IMG/VR virus record: IMGVR_UViG_3300042898_001429
Span: 30,523 to 94,522 of that record
Strand: one strand, 5' to 3'
DNA length: 64,000 bases
Source: a virus
The notes under the pieces are model-generated. The model worked only from the letters and a program-made list of their open reading frames with translations, made no database searches and was not told the DNA's origin. Made by a program: the position numbers and the translations under genes. How positions within the stretch are numbered: the first letter of the stretch is position 1; each line of letters starts with the position of its first letter. Positions 34,563-43,659 of the stretch are shown in pieces.

Positions 34563-37500
34563 AACTCCGCACTAACTTCAATATAACCTGCAGAAGTATT
34601 CGCTATCAAAGCAAAAGTTAATTGAGTTGACCATGCTGTGCCACCACTTCTGTCTACAATCATAACTGCATGAGTCGTGCTATTGGCTGCGCTGACAGCG
34701 GCTCTAGGAATACCGACATAGTTACCAAGTAAAACATTGTAAGCATAAACACTGCTAGAACCAAAAGTTACGGCATGGGTTCTCATTGGAACTGGGTGCT
34801 GAATTACGCCTTCTATTGCTGTTCCTGTATATGAAACAAAGTTCTGTGTAGATAAATATGCTGCACTTACAGATGTGTTGCCAAGGCGGTAGTAATACCG
34901 TTGGCAAAGGGCTAGTTCTGTGCCATATGGTCGGTGTTCAAACGGGGTTGCCACGGTATTTGCTTCAAGTTGTACACCCGTAATGGCAAAGATGTTTCCG
35001 ACAGTTGCAAAAGCGTTTGCATGCCCAGTAACGCCAGCGGGAGTTGATGATGAACTCCACGCACCAGCAGCCCCAGTAGATGATGCCTCAACACGGGGGG
35101 TAAAGGAAAGAAAAACACCTGAACCATTAGTAGTCAACCATGTTCCCGAAGTCTCACCAGCAATAGTTATTGTTTTCTTTTCCCAAGTGTTGGCTGCAGA
35201 AATAGTATAAGAAGCAATATAGTTACGAGTTGCGCCAAAATTGTTCAACTTAATGGAATATGTGCCAGTAACTGCTGAGCGAACCCAAAAAGAAACTGTT
35301 ATGGTTTTTGCCCCAGCAGTACCCCATGCTAGTTGTGCCGAGTTTAATCCTTCTATTGCTTGATTTATTTCAATATAGTCATAAGCGTATACAGTTCCAA
35401 CCGTGGTTACAGTCATTCGTAATGAATGTGTAAAACCTTGCCCGCTCGGAACATCAGAGTTCTGCGAAGTTGTTACTTGTAGGTTTCCTGTGTAGTTTCC
35501 AACTCGCCAACGGTCAACTGTGTACCCAGTATTAGTTCCAGTAAGGGCAGTTGCTCGTTGGTTAACCTGCATCCCACCGTTAATGATTAGGTTGCGAGAA
35601 CCATTTGCTTGAGTAGACCACGCCAAGCCATTGGTTGCAGTAGAGTCAGCAACAAGTACTTGATTATCAACACCGACTGGCAACTTGGCTACAACATCTG
35701 CTGTAGCACCTACGAGTAGGTCGCCTTTAGCGTCAATGACTGTATTGGTGCTGTCAGAAGCCCATGAGACCCCCGTAGTGGTACTTGAGTTAGCAATAAG
35801 CCTTTGGCTGTTAGTTCCTACAGTTAAACGGTCTACGGTCTGTGAGGCAGTTCCAAGGATTAAATCACCTTTAGCCTGAACAATTCTTGTAATGGGGTCG
35901 TAAGAAGCGCCTGCGCCAATTTCAATCCACTGAGAATCATAGTAAATAAAGGTAAGACCACTATCAGATTCAAACCAAAGCGCTCCAGCAGTAGGGGAAA
36001 CTGGTGGTGTATCAGAGACAGTGATACTTGCTCCACCACCAGCAGAAGCGTTAGTCCACAAACTTGTAGCAGTATTGTACTTTAATACTTGACCATCAGT
36101 AGGGCTAGTAATAACAACGTCACTGAGACTATCAATAGGTATATTTGAAGGCACATAAGACGATGAACCAGTATTGAAAGCAAGTACTTGCCCGTTAGTT
36201 GCACCAATCGGTTGTATTTTTGTTTGGTTACCGTTGCTCCAGTCAGTCCATTTAAGTTCTTGAGGAAGTAGTTCTGCCTGATAAACGAGGTCGTTGATGA
36301 CTACTTCATTGTAAGAGAAGCGAGCAAGCCCCGCACTTGGATGTAGGTGCAATGATTGAGGGTTTAAGTCCAACCAGTCATTAACACCCGCTTCACCTAA
36401 GCGAAGGTACTGGTTAAATGACCCAGATTGCCAGTTAGTACCATCCCAAATTAATGGTTGATATGTAATTGGTGAAGCAGCAGATACATCAGTTAAATCA
36501 TTTAAAGTAGAAACGCCACCAGCAGAAGCGTTAGTCCATAAACTTGTAGAAGAGTTATATTTTAATATTTCACCATTTGCAGGTGATGTAATGGCAACAT
36601 CTGAAAGGTCATCAATAACAACGCTTGCCATGGCTGTACTGTGGTCTAAAGCATTATGGCGAGTATCAGTTAAGTACTGAGTGTGGTCATCATCTGCAAG
36701 GCCAGTCATTGACCCGTGGTCGGAAACAGGTGTAGTACCTACACCTTGGTCTGAGGAAATAACACTTCTTAGGTCAAGGACATCAGTAATTATTGCGCTT
36801 GGCGTATTTGTATATGAGGTTTTGCACTCATAAATAATCTTATAAAGAGGGCGAAACTCAACGATTGGAAAACCATCCAAATTAAGTGAAGCATAAAACT
36901 CTGCTTGCGCTGCACCATTGGCTGAATATGAATCTTGACCAATAATGGCAATAATTGGTTCATTTAGATTATTAGTAGCAATAATCCAAGACACACCAAA
37001 GTGGTTATTCGTTACATCTGGTGTTGACCATGTTCCAGCAGTATTTAGGTTGTATCTTGGTCTGTCTGTTCCCTGCTTCAACGGGAATTCCGTTGCGGTA
37101 TCTTTTACCCAGTGATTATTAAGTCTGTAGAAGGCTGGAATTTTAGCGTTACCTTGAAGAACTTGTTGCCAAGTATTTGGTGTTGGTGTTGCAGAATGTA
37201 CAATATCAACTTGCAAATCTTCATCAAAAAATGTTCCATTAGCAATATCTAGTTTTGCGTGAGAATCTAATGAACCATCGCCATCAAGAATATAGTTAGT
37301 TGCACCAAAACCATTTGCAATTGCTGCACCACGGGTTCTGTGTAGATACTCATGGGTTGCCCAGTCAAGTGTTATGCCATGGCGCTCATCAGCAAAGAAG
37401 TATGCTTTGTTATCTACTTCATTCCAGTAGATGTAAGCAGTTGGTGCGTCTGTATCCCAAACAAAGTAACTGGTCCGATAACTTAAAACACCTGAAGAGT

Positions 37501-38257
37501 CAAAGTAAATGTAGTAAAGACCTGATGTATCTGGAATAGTGACCGTTGATGTGGTTGTCTTTACAAACCGTTTACCTGCACACCACACTGTGTATGATGT
37601 AGATGCTGGTGCAATAGAAAATGTGCGTGTACCTTCGTTAAATGAAATAACGCTGTCTGCTTTATTCTCATGACCCATCGGCTCATTGGATGGGCTAACC
37701 TTATTAACCCAGTTTGTACCATCAAACTCAAGAAATTGACCATTGGCTGGTGTACTGATAACAACGTCTGTGAGGGTGTCAAGGGCTAATGCAGTGTTAT
37801 TACCTGTTACAGCGGCATAGATAGCCACACGAACACTGTTAGTAGTTGGTACAACGCTGAAGTCAATAGTTACTGTGCCAGTTGTAGTAGCCGCCCAATA
37901 AGCGTCAATAACTTCATAAGGTGAAGCCGCATTACGGATAGTAACAAAGACATCACGAGTGTTAAGACCATGCGATAAAACAAAAACATCATTGGTACCA
38001 TCACCAATAGTTGCGGTGTATGTACTCCCAGCAACTCCTGAAGCACCGTTTACCCAGTCGGTGCCGTTATATACAAGGGCTTGACCATTAGAAGGTGTGG
38101 TGACAATAACGTCTGAAAGGTCATCAATAGAGCCGACAGTAGAGGCAGTACCAGGAACAAACTTAGTTCCGTTGTATTTAAGTACTTGGTCGCTGGCAGC
38201 GCCAGCAGGGTCAATCTCAACGCCCTTGACAAATAGTGATTTGAGAAAGTTAGCCAT
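34559..38257 (-). CDS. Large tail fibre (1232 aa) with repeat shaft and lectin-like tip
   Basis: The largest protein in the window. At least four copies of a roughly 30-residue shaft repeat occur: DDLSDVIVTTPSNGQALVYN, DTLTDVVISTPANGQFLEFD, DDLSDVAITSPANGEILKYN and DSLSDVVITSPTDGQVLKYN, each ending in W-N. The region around residues 220-500 is a folded domain (YYIYFDSSGVLSYRTSYFVW). Residues about 880-1232 are the receptor-binding module shared with 28977 and 31150: RNLIINGGMQVNQRATALTG to GVQLEANTVATPFEHRPYGT. It probably forms the main trimeric long fibre. Confidence 0.85.
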   Translation of the reverse strand: MANFLKSLFVKGVEIDPAGAASDQVLKYNGTKFVPGTASTVGSIDDLSDVIVTTPSNGQALVYNGTDWVNGASGVAGSTYTATIGDGTNDVFVLSHGLNTRDVFVTIRNAASPYEVIDAYWAATTTGTVTIDFSVVPTTNSVRVAIYAAVTGNNTALALDTLTDVVISTPANGQFLEFDGTNWVNKVSPSNEPMGHENKADSVISFNEGTRTFSIAPASTSYTVWCAGKRFVKTTTSTVTIPDTSGLYYIYFDSSGVLSYRTSYFVWDTDAPTAYIYWNEVDNKAYFFADERHGITLDWATHEYLHRTRGAAIANGFGATNYILDGDGSLDSHAKLDIANGTFFDEDLQVDIVHSATPTPNTWQQVLQGNAKIPAFYRLNNHWVKDTATEFPLKQGTDRPRYNLNTAGTWSTPDVTNNHFGVSWIIATNNLNEPIIAIIGQDSYSANGAAQAEFYASLNLDGFPIVEFRPLYKIIYECKTSYTNTPSAIITDVLDLRSVISSDQGVGTTPVSDHGSMTGLADDDHTQYLTDTRHNALDHSTAMASVVIDDLSDVAITSPANGEILKYNSSTSLWTNASAGGVSTLNDLTDVSAASPITYQPLIWDGTNWQSGSFNQYLRLGEAGVNDWLDLNPQSLHLHPSAGLARFSYNEVVINDLVYQAELLPQELKWTDWSNGNQTKIQPIGATNGQVLAFNTGSSSYVPSNIPIDSLSDVVITSPTDGQVLKYNTATSLWTNASAGGGASITVSDTPPVSPTAGALWFESDSGLTFIYYDSQWIEIGAGASYDPITRIVQAKGDLILGTASQTVDRLTVGTNSQRLIANSSTTTGVSWASDSTNTVIDAKGDLLVGATADVVAKLPVGVDNQVLVADSTATNGLAWSTQANGSRNLIINGGMQVNQRATALTGTNTGYTVDRWRVGNYTGNLQVTTSQNSDVPSGQGFTHSLRMTVTTVGTVYAYDYIEINQAIEGLNSAQLAWGTAGAKTITVSFWVRSAVTGTYSIKLNNFGATRNYIASYTISAANTWEKKTITIAGETSGTWLTTNGSGVFLSFTPRVEASSTGAAGAWSSSSTPAGVTGHANAFATVGNIFAITGVQLEANTVATPFEHRPYGTELALCQRYYYRLGNTSVSAAYLSTQNFVSYTGTAIEGVIQHPVPMRTHAVTFGSSSVYAYNVLLGNYVGIPRAAVSAANSTTHAVMIVDRSGGTAWSTQLTFALIANTSAGYIEVSAEL

Positions 38258-38270
38258 AATAGTCCTCTAC

Positions 38271-38293
38271 TAGGGTAGCACGAGGCTACCCTA
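38271..38293 (-). terminator. Intergenic hairpin between fibre genes
   Basis: TAGGGTAGC (38271-38279) pairs perfectly with GCTACCCTA (38285-38293) around a 5-nt loop. The 9-bp stem overlaps the stop codon of the 411-residue fibre gene. There is no clear U-run on the minus strand, so it may attenuate or protect the mRNA rather than terminate it. Confidence 0.55.
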
Positions 38294-39526
38294 AGCCAAG
38301 ATTACTACTCGGTATTGGTTAGCAGTTGGTGCTACCGCAAAGTATAGGGTGGTTGTGCTACTGGTATTGACAATATCAGCGTATACAACTTCGCCCGATG
38401 AAACTTCATATACGTTTACTACTAGGTCTGCGGTTGCAAGACCATGGGTAATGGCATATGACGTAGCAGATGTAGAAAGAGTTTCAGCATGCTTCTTCTT
38501 TGTCCATACGGGAGCAGATGCGCCCGCAACAAGGACATGTCCAGATGTACCAAGGCCAAGAGTGGTGGTTGTGGCAGAACCTGTTTGGTAAACAAGTGAA
38601 CCAGCGGCTCCACCAGTAACGTTGGTTGCTGTCGTAGTGGTTGCAGAGTTACCTGTGTACTCAGTTGCTGACAGTACTTGTGTACCAGCAATCTTGATAA
38701 CTTTAGTTGCCGCAAGGTCAATATGTTCAGAAGACGTCCATGCCGCTGTACTGGATATCCAGTTCCATGTCTTATCAGTGGCACCTTTAAGGGTAATACC
38801 ACCGCCATTGGCTGTAGAGTCAGATGGGGAAGCAACATCACCCAAAATAAAGTTAATATCATCAACGGTGATGACTGTTGAGTTAATAGTAGTTGTTGTA
38901 CCATTAACGGTCAGGTTACCTGCAACTGTTACAGTTCCCGAAGCGTTACCAATGTTGACGTTTGTAGCCGCACCAGCAAAGTTGACCGTGGTAGCCGTTG
39001 TGTTAACAAGGTCAAATGAGGTGCTTGCTGTAGTAAGCGATGTTGTAATTGCAGGGCTAGTGCCAAATACAAGGACACCAGAGCCAGTTTCATCAGAGAT
39101 GACTCCAGCCAGTTCAGCAGATGTAGTAGCCGCAAAAACGCTTAACTTGTCAGTTGTCTTAGCAACATTGGTGATAGCACCAGAAACACCATTGACTGTT
39201 GTAACGCCCGTGGTAGCCGTTAGGTACGTTGTGGTGTCAACTGTCCAGTTACTTGCACCATCAGTTTTAAGGAATCCAGAGGTACCCGTGAGAGCGGCAA
39301 TCGCTGTAAGGTCAGCGTCAAGAGGTTGCCATGTGCCAGCACCACCTGAAGATAACTCAACCCATGCCGTACCGTTGTAATACTTGAGTTTATTTAAACC
39401 ACCGTTGGTATCAAAGTAAATACCACCAGCCTTGGCATTGGTTGTAGGTGCAGTACCAGCGTTATGAATAACGGCATTGAGGAGTTCATTGCCATTTAGA
39501 TTGACATTATTTAGAAACTTTGACAT
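38291..39526 (-). CDS. Tail fibre stem protein (411 aa)
   Basis: A Thr/Ala/Ser-rich beta protein beginning MSKFLNNVNLNGNELLNAVI, a conserved fibre start. It has a stem pattern TTASTSFDLVNTTATTVNFA then NVNIGNASGTVTVAGNLTVN and TVITVDDINFILGDVASPSD, very common in long tail fibres of phages of environmental bacteria. The C-terminus, TSATSYAITHGLATADLVVN then VVYADIVNTSSTTTLYF, is an immunoglobulin-like end domain. Confidence 0.75.
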   Translation of the reverse strand: MSKFLNNVNLNGNELLNAVIHNAGTAPTTNAKAGGIYFDTNGGLNKLKYYNGTAWVELSSGGAGTWQPLDADLTAIAALTGTSGFLKTDGASNWTVDTTTYLTATTGVTTVNGVSGAITNVAKTTDKLSVFAATTSAELAGVISDETGSGVLVFGTSPAITTSLTTASTSFDLVNTTATTVNFAGAATNVNIGNASGTVTVAGNLTVNGTTTTINSTVITVDDINFILGDVASPSDSTANGGGITLKGATDKTWNWISSTAAWTSSEHIDLAATKVIKIAGTQVLSATEYTGNSATTTTATNVTGGAAGSLVYQTGSATTTTLGLGTSGHVLVAGASAPVWTKKKHAETLSTSATSYAITHGLATADLVVNVYEVSSGEVVYADIVNTSSTTTLYFAVAPTANQYRVVILA

Positions 39527-39533
39527 TTAATCC

Positions 39534-39959
39534 TCACGAAAAGTATGCTTTCCCACCGAAACTGGCGGAAAATGAGATAGAAACTTGATTCTCTGTTATA
39601 TATAATACATCACCTATGACCATGTTCCCGCCGTTATCAACCACGCTCACCGATGGGAAGAACCCCAAATTGTGAGTAATGGTCCACGTGGACGCTGAAA
39701 CACTCTGGGTATATACAAATGAGCCACCAACTGGTAAAACAAAGTTAAGAGTTTGAGACGGGGCTACACCAGTAATAGATACAGATGCTGGCACTCCAGC
39801 CGTTACAGTACCAATAGCAAGGACGTTGGCGGGTCCAGCCACACCTGGGTCGTGTACCTCTAATACTTGTTCAGTAGGCTCAGTTACAACAGAAACATTC
39901 TTTTTCTGGGTAACTGTTACATACTTATTAGGTGTTTTTGTAACTTCTACGGTGCTCAT
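39534..39959 (-). CDS. Fibre / baseplate-linked beta protein (141 aa)
   Basis: A 141-residue protein: MSTVEVTKTPNKYVTVTQKK, a Gly/Pro collagen-like short linker (GVAGPANVLAIGTVTAGVPA), then SASTWTITHNLGFFPSVSVV and ITENQVSISFSASFGGKAYF. The last two stretches are a frequent fibre tip pattern ('w...HnLg..P.v.v.d..g') also present in the 411-residue neighbour. Overlaps the upstream gene by 4 bp. Confidence 0.68.
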   Translation of the reverse strand: MSTVEVTKTPNKYVTVTQKKNVSVVTEPTEQVLEVHDPGVAGPANVLAIGTVTAGVPASVSITGVAPSQTLNFVLPVGGSFVYTQSVSASTWTITHNLGFFPSVSVVDNGGNMVIGDVLYITENQVSISFSASFGGKAYFS

Positions 39960-40675
39960 ACAGGTGGTGCTGAAACCGCTGCTTCAACTACTAGGGTTCC
40001 CGATGATAGGCAATCCCAATCACCTGCGGAATCTTGTACAAAAAGGTCAAATGGGTATGAACCAGCGGCAACGTCGTTGGTATTAGAAATATGTACTTCC
40101 AAGGTTGCGCCAGTTGCTGGAGCCAAGTAACCACGCTTGTTGGCTGGAGTTAGTGCAATAACAGTATTTTCTGCTGGTGTGGTAGCGTACCAACGCAAGT
40201 CCACAACGGTGGTGCCAGTAGACGTTTTAGCCTGCATGAAGGCACTTTGGACAGTAATAACAACGCCAGTAGAGTCTTTCCATGTAAAGGTACGGCGATA
40301 GTCCGTGTATTGCTTATAACGGATTTCCATAGCCTGTGTGTCCTCCAGAGGGGTAATAGTATCTAAAGCAGATACAGTAATTGTACCCCCAGATACTGGG
40401 CGCTGAACGCCTTTAATAGTAGCCATTACATCGTATTGCAGGTCTCCAAGTGGTAAATCTTGGGTTTCTTCAGCCGTTAATGAAAGTTCAATTCCATTTT
40501 CTTTAGTAATACTTGTAGTTATTTCAACTTTTGACAGGGTTCCTGTCTTGATAAAAGCACGAGCCTCTGAAGGGTAAAGCAAAGCATGGCTGTACTTGTT
40601 TTTGATGATAATAAGGCGTTCCCACGGGAGACCTCTGTCAAGTCTGTAATTGACTGTTTGCGGAATGTTAGCCAT
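39956..40675 (-). CDS. Beta-sandwich fibre-base protein with two similar halves
   Basis: A 239-residue protein in which two halves seem to repeat one plan: LPLGDLQYDVMATIKGVQRP followed by SGGTITV, and AAGSYPFDLFVQDSAGDWDC followed by SGTLVVE. The pattern 'l..g.Y.yDl.......v..l..Gt..V' is seen in upper-baseplate (BppU-like) and fibre-attachment proteins. As the first gene of the fibre operon, it may anchor fibres to the baseplate. Confidence 0.6.
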   Translation of the reverse strand: MANIPQTVNYRLDRGLPWERLIIIKNKYSHALLYPSEARAFIKTGTLSKVEITTSITKENGIELSLTAEETQDLPLGDLQYDVMATIKGVQRPVSGGTITVSALDTITPLEDTQAMEIRYKQYTDYRRTFTWKDSTGVVITVQSAFMQAKTSTGTTVVDLRWYATTPAENTVIALTPANKRGYLAPATGATLEVHISNTNDVAAGSYPFDLFVQDSAGDWDCLSSGTLVVEAAVSAPPV

Positions 40676-40700
40676 AGAACTAGTTTACTCTAGACTGAGG

Positions 40701-40862
40701 CTACTCATCGTCTTGAAAAAACGCTCCTAAAAGATGAATAATCAGGGTAGCCCCTGCAATCCAAAGGGCCATAACTTTAACGGCACCTGACAGGGTGATA
40801 AGGACAAGGGCAGTTCCTGCGAGGGTCCACAGCAATGCGTATATTTCTTTAAATAATTTCAT
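40701..40862 (-). CDS. Small two-helix membrane protein (holin candidate)
   Basis: A 53-residue frame starting MKLFKEIYALLWTLAGTALV, with two hydrophobic helices (YALLWTLAGTALVLITLSG and VMALWIAGATLIIHLLGAFF) and an acidic tail. Size and topology fit a small holin or antiholin. It sits between the secreted Thr-rich protein gene (2-bp gap) and the fibre operon. No sequence signature fixes the role. Confidence 0.5.
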   Translation of the reverse strand: MKLFKEIYALLWTLAGTALVLITLSGAVKVMALWIAGATLIIHLLGAFFQDDE

Positions 40863-40864
40863 TA

Positions 40865-42394
40865 TTACTTTCTACGAGAGTCAGATGACGAAGAACTACT
40901 GGTAGATGAAGAAACAGAAACTGCTGGTGCCATAAATAATACCCCAGATGCAGCAATTAAAACTCTACGCTGGCCCACGTTGATACTTGAGCCAACAGGC
41001 ACATACGTATTAAACTTGCCACCGAACACGTTAATCTGTTCCTCAAAGGCTGCCCGAACTTCTTCTGGTGCATCTTGCACGGCTTCAATCAGTTGTTCTG
41101 CCTGTGCATCAGACAGGTCAGAGACTTCAACGGCATCAAAGATTTCAGTTGCTTGCTCAGATGTTACTGATTGCAAAACCTCTGGGTTAGTGGCGAGTGC
41201 GGTTGCTTCTTCAGCACTGACACCTTGTTCAATAATATTATCCACAGCCGCTGCAATTTCAGATTGGGGCAATATACTGATAGCGCCAAGCAATGCTGTT
41301 ACCTCTGGGTCAACTTGTACAAGTTCTTGTACAGGTTCAGTTGTAGTGGTTGTATTAGGCACTGTAGTGGTCGTAGAGGTACTTGTACTCGTTGTTGTGG
41401 ACACAGGGGCCAAAGTGGTACTAGTTGTAGAGGTACTTGTGGTACCCGTCACAGGTGCTATCGTGGTAGTTGTCTCAGGAACCGTTGTGGAGGTTGTGGA
41501 TGTTGTACTTGTCGGTAGTTCTGTTGTTGTCGGCGGCTCTGTTGTCGTTGTCGTTATCAAAATGGTGGTGGTGGTAGTAGATGACGTGGTTGTGGTTGGT
41601 GCCAGTGTCGTTGTGGTTGTGGATGTTGTGGAAGTCGTGGTAGACGACGTAGTGGTCGTAGTTGCAGTAACACCAGTAATCTGAGTGGAATACGCAGAAT
41701 AAACACGAACTGTGTCATTATCTGCCCGAACCCTGATTTGACAGGTTGTATTAGAGGGTAAGTCCTCAATAATGGCGCTAGTGGTCTGCGAAATAGCACC
41801 TAAGTGTGGTTGTGAACCATCGTCACAATCTACAAGAACTATGTATTGTTCTATTTCAGTATTTGAAGACTCTGGTTCATCCCAACTAATGTAAATCTTA
41901 GTTGAGTTTACAGATGTGACCCGCACGTTTGTTGGGGCATTTAAATATGGGGCAAGGGTAGTAGTTGTCGTACTAGTACTGGTAGTGCTGGTTGTAGTCG
42001 TTGGGGGTGCATTTGTGGGGGCAGAACTAGTATCTACCACATATGAAGTTCCATACCAACTATCAGGGTTTCCACAGCAAACGCTTGTGCGTAGGCGGTA
42101 AGTACCTGTATTTTGAACAGCATAAGAAATATATGAATCTAGACCAAAGTAGTCGTCATTTACGCCAACAACTGTGCCCTCGTTGTTATATAGCCACAGT
42201 TGGCTGTCAATACCATATTGTTGGGCGTACGTCCGTACCGTAAAGGTTGTACCAGCGTCTAAGGTAAAGTAATAGTCATCAGGACCTGTAGTGGTAAAGA
42301 TGTCGGCTTTGGCGGAGGGAGACGGATAAAACCCCAGGAATGTGAGCATTACCCACAGGAAACAACTTGTAATCCGCAAACGGGATTTAAGCAT
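40865..42394 (-). CDS. Secreted surface protein: PPC-like, FN3, Thr-rich linkers, C-terminal anchor
   Basis: A 509-residue protein with an N-terminal signal-like helix (SRLRITSCFLWVMLTFLGFY, then SAKA). A PPC-like domain follows (DDYYFTLDAGTTFTVRTYAQ, DSYISYAVQNTGTYRLRTS), then an FN3 domain (NAPTNVRVTSVNSTKIYISW to NTTCQIRVRADN). About 120 residues of Thr/Ser/Pro repeats and an acidic helical domain (QEL..AISILPQSEIAAAVDN) come next. The C-terminal hydrophobic helix (RRVLIAASGVLFMAPAVSVS) is followed by a Ser/basic tail. This is a cell-envelope protein plan. It may modify the infected cell surface or be a virion fibre; I favour the former. Confidence 0.6.
   Translation of the reverse strand: MLKSRLRITSCFLWVMLTFLGFYPSPSAKADIFTTTGPDDYYFTLDAGTTFTVRTYAQQYGIDSQLWLYNNEGTVVGVNDDYFGLDSYISYAVQNTGTYRLRTSVCCGNPDSWYGTSYVVDTSSAPTNAPPTTTTSTTSTSTTTTTLAPYLNAPTNVRVTSVNSTKIYISWDEPESSNTEIEQYIVLVDCDDGSQPHLGAISQTTSAIIEDLPSNTTCQIRVRADNDTVRVYSAYSTQITGVTATTTTTSSTTTSTTSTTTTTLAPTTTTSSTTTTTILITTTTTEPPTTTELPTSTTSTTSTTVPETTTTIAPVTGTTSTSTTSTTLAPVSTTTSTSTSTTTTVPNTTTTTEPVQELVQVDPEVTALLGAISILPQSEIAAAVDNIIEQGVSAEEATALATNPEVLQSVTSEQATEIFDAVEVSDLSDAQAEQLIEAVQDAPEEVRAAFEEQINVFGGKFNTYVPVGSSINVGQRRVLIAASGVLFMAPAVSVSSSTSSSSSSDSRRK
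41338..41665 (-). repeat. Thr-rich linker repeat DNA
   Basis: GTNGTNGTN-type tandem variation on the plus strand (GTTGTGGTAGTN units) encodes runs such as TTTTSSTTTTSTTSTTTTT in the surface protein. It also creates a long antisense Val-rich open frame that is not a gene. Slippage-prone. Confidence 0.7.
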
Positions 42395-42427
42395 TAAACA
42401 AGTTTATCAGTGTTAGAGTAATAGCAT
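42395..42427. promoter_or_regulatory. Divergent promoter region between surface-protein and methyltransferase genes
   Basis: The 33 bp between two divergent genes hold TAAACT 6 bp before the ATG of the minus gene and TAGAGT 8 bp before the ATG of the plus gene. Both are TAnnnT-type -10 boxes placed for leaderless or nearly leaderless transcripts. The GGCT element of the 50-61 kb array is absent. Confidence 0.45.
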
Positions 42428-42991
42428 ATGAACCGATTAAACGTAGGTTGTGGACCATTTTATGCAGATGGATGGGTTAACACAGATGTATTCCAAAGTG
42501 AGAACATAACACCCGATGTCTTAGTAAAAGGTGGAGAACCTTATCCATTTGATGATTCATCTTTTGATGCTATATACCTTGGTCATATTCTTGAACATAT
42601 TTCTTGGAATGATGTGCCGTCATTTTTAAATGAAATCTCACGTATTGCTACACCAGATGCTCAAATTATGGTAGTTGGTCCTGATGTCTTTAAAGTTCTT
42701 AATATGTGGAAAAACGATGAATTAAGTATTACTGATGTAATGATTACGTTAGAACACCAAGACAAAAACTTTCAATATGAAGAAGACGGAATTATGTGGG
42801 ATGGCGCTCCCCACTATTGGAATTGCCATGAAGACCGAATTATTGACTTATTAAACAATATGGGATTTAGAGATGTCTGCAATCAATATGATTCTTTAAT
42901 CCTTACAAATGACGATGTTTGTGGGGTTAAATGGCCTGTAACTTCACGAGTTAAATGGCAAATGGCTGTTTCTTTTAAAAACAACAAGTAG
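42428..42991 (+). CDS. Class I SAM-dependent methyltransferase-like protein
   Basis: A 187-residue protein, the only plus-strand gene in the left 59 kb. MNRLNVGCGPFYADGWVNTD is the glycine-rich SAM-binding motif I followed by the acidic residue. FDAIYLGHILEHISWNDVPS is motif IV/post-IV with 'lEHi', as in methyltransferases of polysaccharide clusters. NEISRIATPDAQIMVVGPD follows. Its low-GC codon use and opposite orientation mark it as a late acquisition. Two glycosyltransferase genes lie nearby, so glycan modification is plausible; DNA or protein targets remain possible. Confidence 0.78.
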   Translation: MNRLNVGCGPFYADGWVNTDVFQSENITPDVLVKGGEPYPFDDSSFDAIYLGHILEHISWNDVPSFLNEISRIATPDAQIMVVGPDVFKVLNMWKNDELSITDVMITLEHQDKNFQYEEDGIMWDGAPHYWNCHEDRIIDLLNNMGFRDVCNQYDSLILTNDDVCGVKWPVTSRVKWQMAVSFKNNK

Positions 42992-42997
42992 ACACGA

Positions 42998-43025
42998 AGA
43001 CGGACCGCTCGCAAGCAATCCGTCT
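42998..43025. terminator. Hairpin between convergent genes
   Basis: AGACGGA (42998-43004) and TCCGTCT (43019-43025) give a 7-bp stem just after the methyltransferase stop, with an inner GC/GC pair. It lies between convergent genes and may end both transcripts. No long U-run. The remaining bases to 43077 are AT-rich and contain a short direct repeat (GAGAATTA twice). Confidence 0.5.
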
Positions 43026-43077
43026 CGGTGGGTAAAACCTCACTATTAATTATACACTAAATGAGAATTAGTGAGAA

Positions 43078-43659
43078 TTACCAACGATTTGGTAGACCTG
43101 CTGTGTTTGCATTATGGTGATGCCAATTCCATGTGATATCTGGAATTGCTAAAAACTTACCACCTGCGTCATGAATGCTTTTCCAAAATGGGAAATCTTG
43201 GAATTCCCATGCACCTATTTTGTTGTTATCTGGCATAAAAGTGGCATTTGAATCTAAAATTAAAGAACGACGAACTAAACAAGTTATAGGGAAACAGAGG
43301 GGAGATTCAATATCAAACTGTTTCCCTTTGTTCATTGGAAAAGGGTCTGAACCATTAATAACATCAAACCAGCCCCATACAACATCTGCTTGTTGGTCAT
43401 GTGCTGCATTAAGTAATGTTCCAACATGGTGAGGTTGAAACTCGTCATCGTCATCTAGAAAAGCAATCCACTCGCTATTTGCCATTTTTATAGCATTATT
43501 GCGGTTTTCCCATGCACCTTCTTTTTTAAGGTCAAGTGAGATAGCAATTTCAGATACAGGGTGTGTTTGCGTAAAAACACTTGGAAGTGCACGAGATGTA
43601 AGCAGATGAGAGCGTGTAGGGATGGAAGGTATACAAACGCTAACTGTGTCCGTGCTCAT
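43078..43659 (-). CDS. Family 2-type glycosyltransferase
   Basis: A 193-residue GT-A enzyme. TVSVCIPSIPTRSHLLTSRA is the N-terminal strand, GAWENRNNAIKMANSEWIAF the mid motif, and LDDDDEFQPHHVGTLLNAAH the DxD nucleotide-sugar/metal site. The ATG at 43659 is chosen because it overlaps the preceding stop (TGATG); a TTG one codon earlier is less likely. It is shorter than most GT2 enzymes (about 250 residues) but keeps the donor-binding half. It may decorate virion or cell-surface proteins. Confidence 0.85.
   Translation of the reverse strand: MSTDTVSVCIPSIPTRSHLLTSRALPSVFTQTHPVSEIAISLDLKKEGAWENRNNAIKMANSEWIAFLDDDDEFQPHHVGTLLNAAHDQQADVVWGWFDVINGSDPFPMNKGKQFDIESPLCFPITCLVRRSLILDSNATFMPDNNKIGAWEFQDFPFWKSIHDAGGKFLAIPDITWNWHHHNANTAGLPNRW

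Noticed and set aside
38622-39380. Plus-strand open frame of 252 codons
   Set aside because: Antisense to the 411-residue fibre gene; Val/Ala/Thr-rich composition mirrors its codons, and no promoter or SD is present.
40980-41684. Plus-strand Val-rich open frame of 234 codons
   Set aside because: It is the complement of the Thr-rich linker DNA of the surface protein; composition is an artefact of the repeat.
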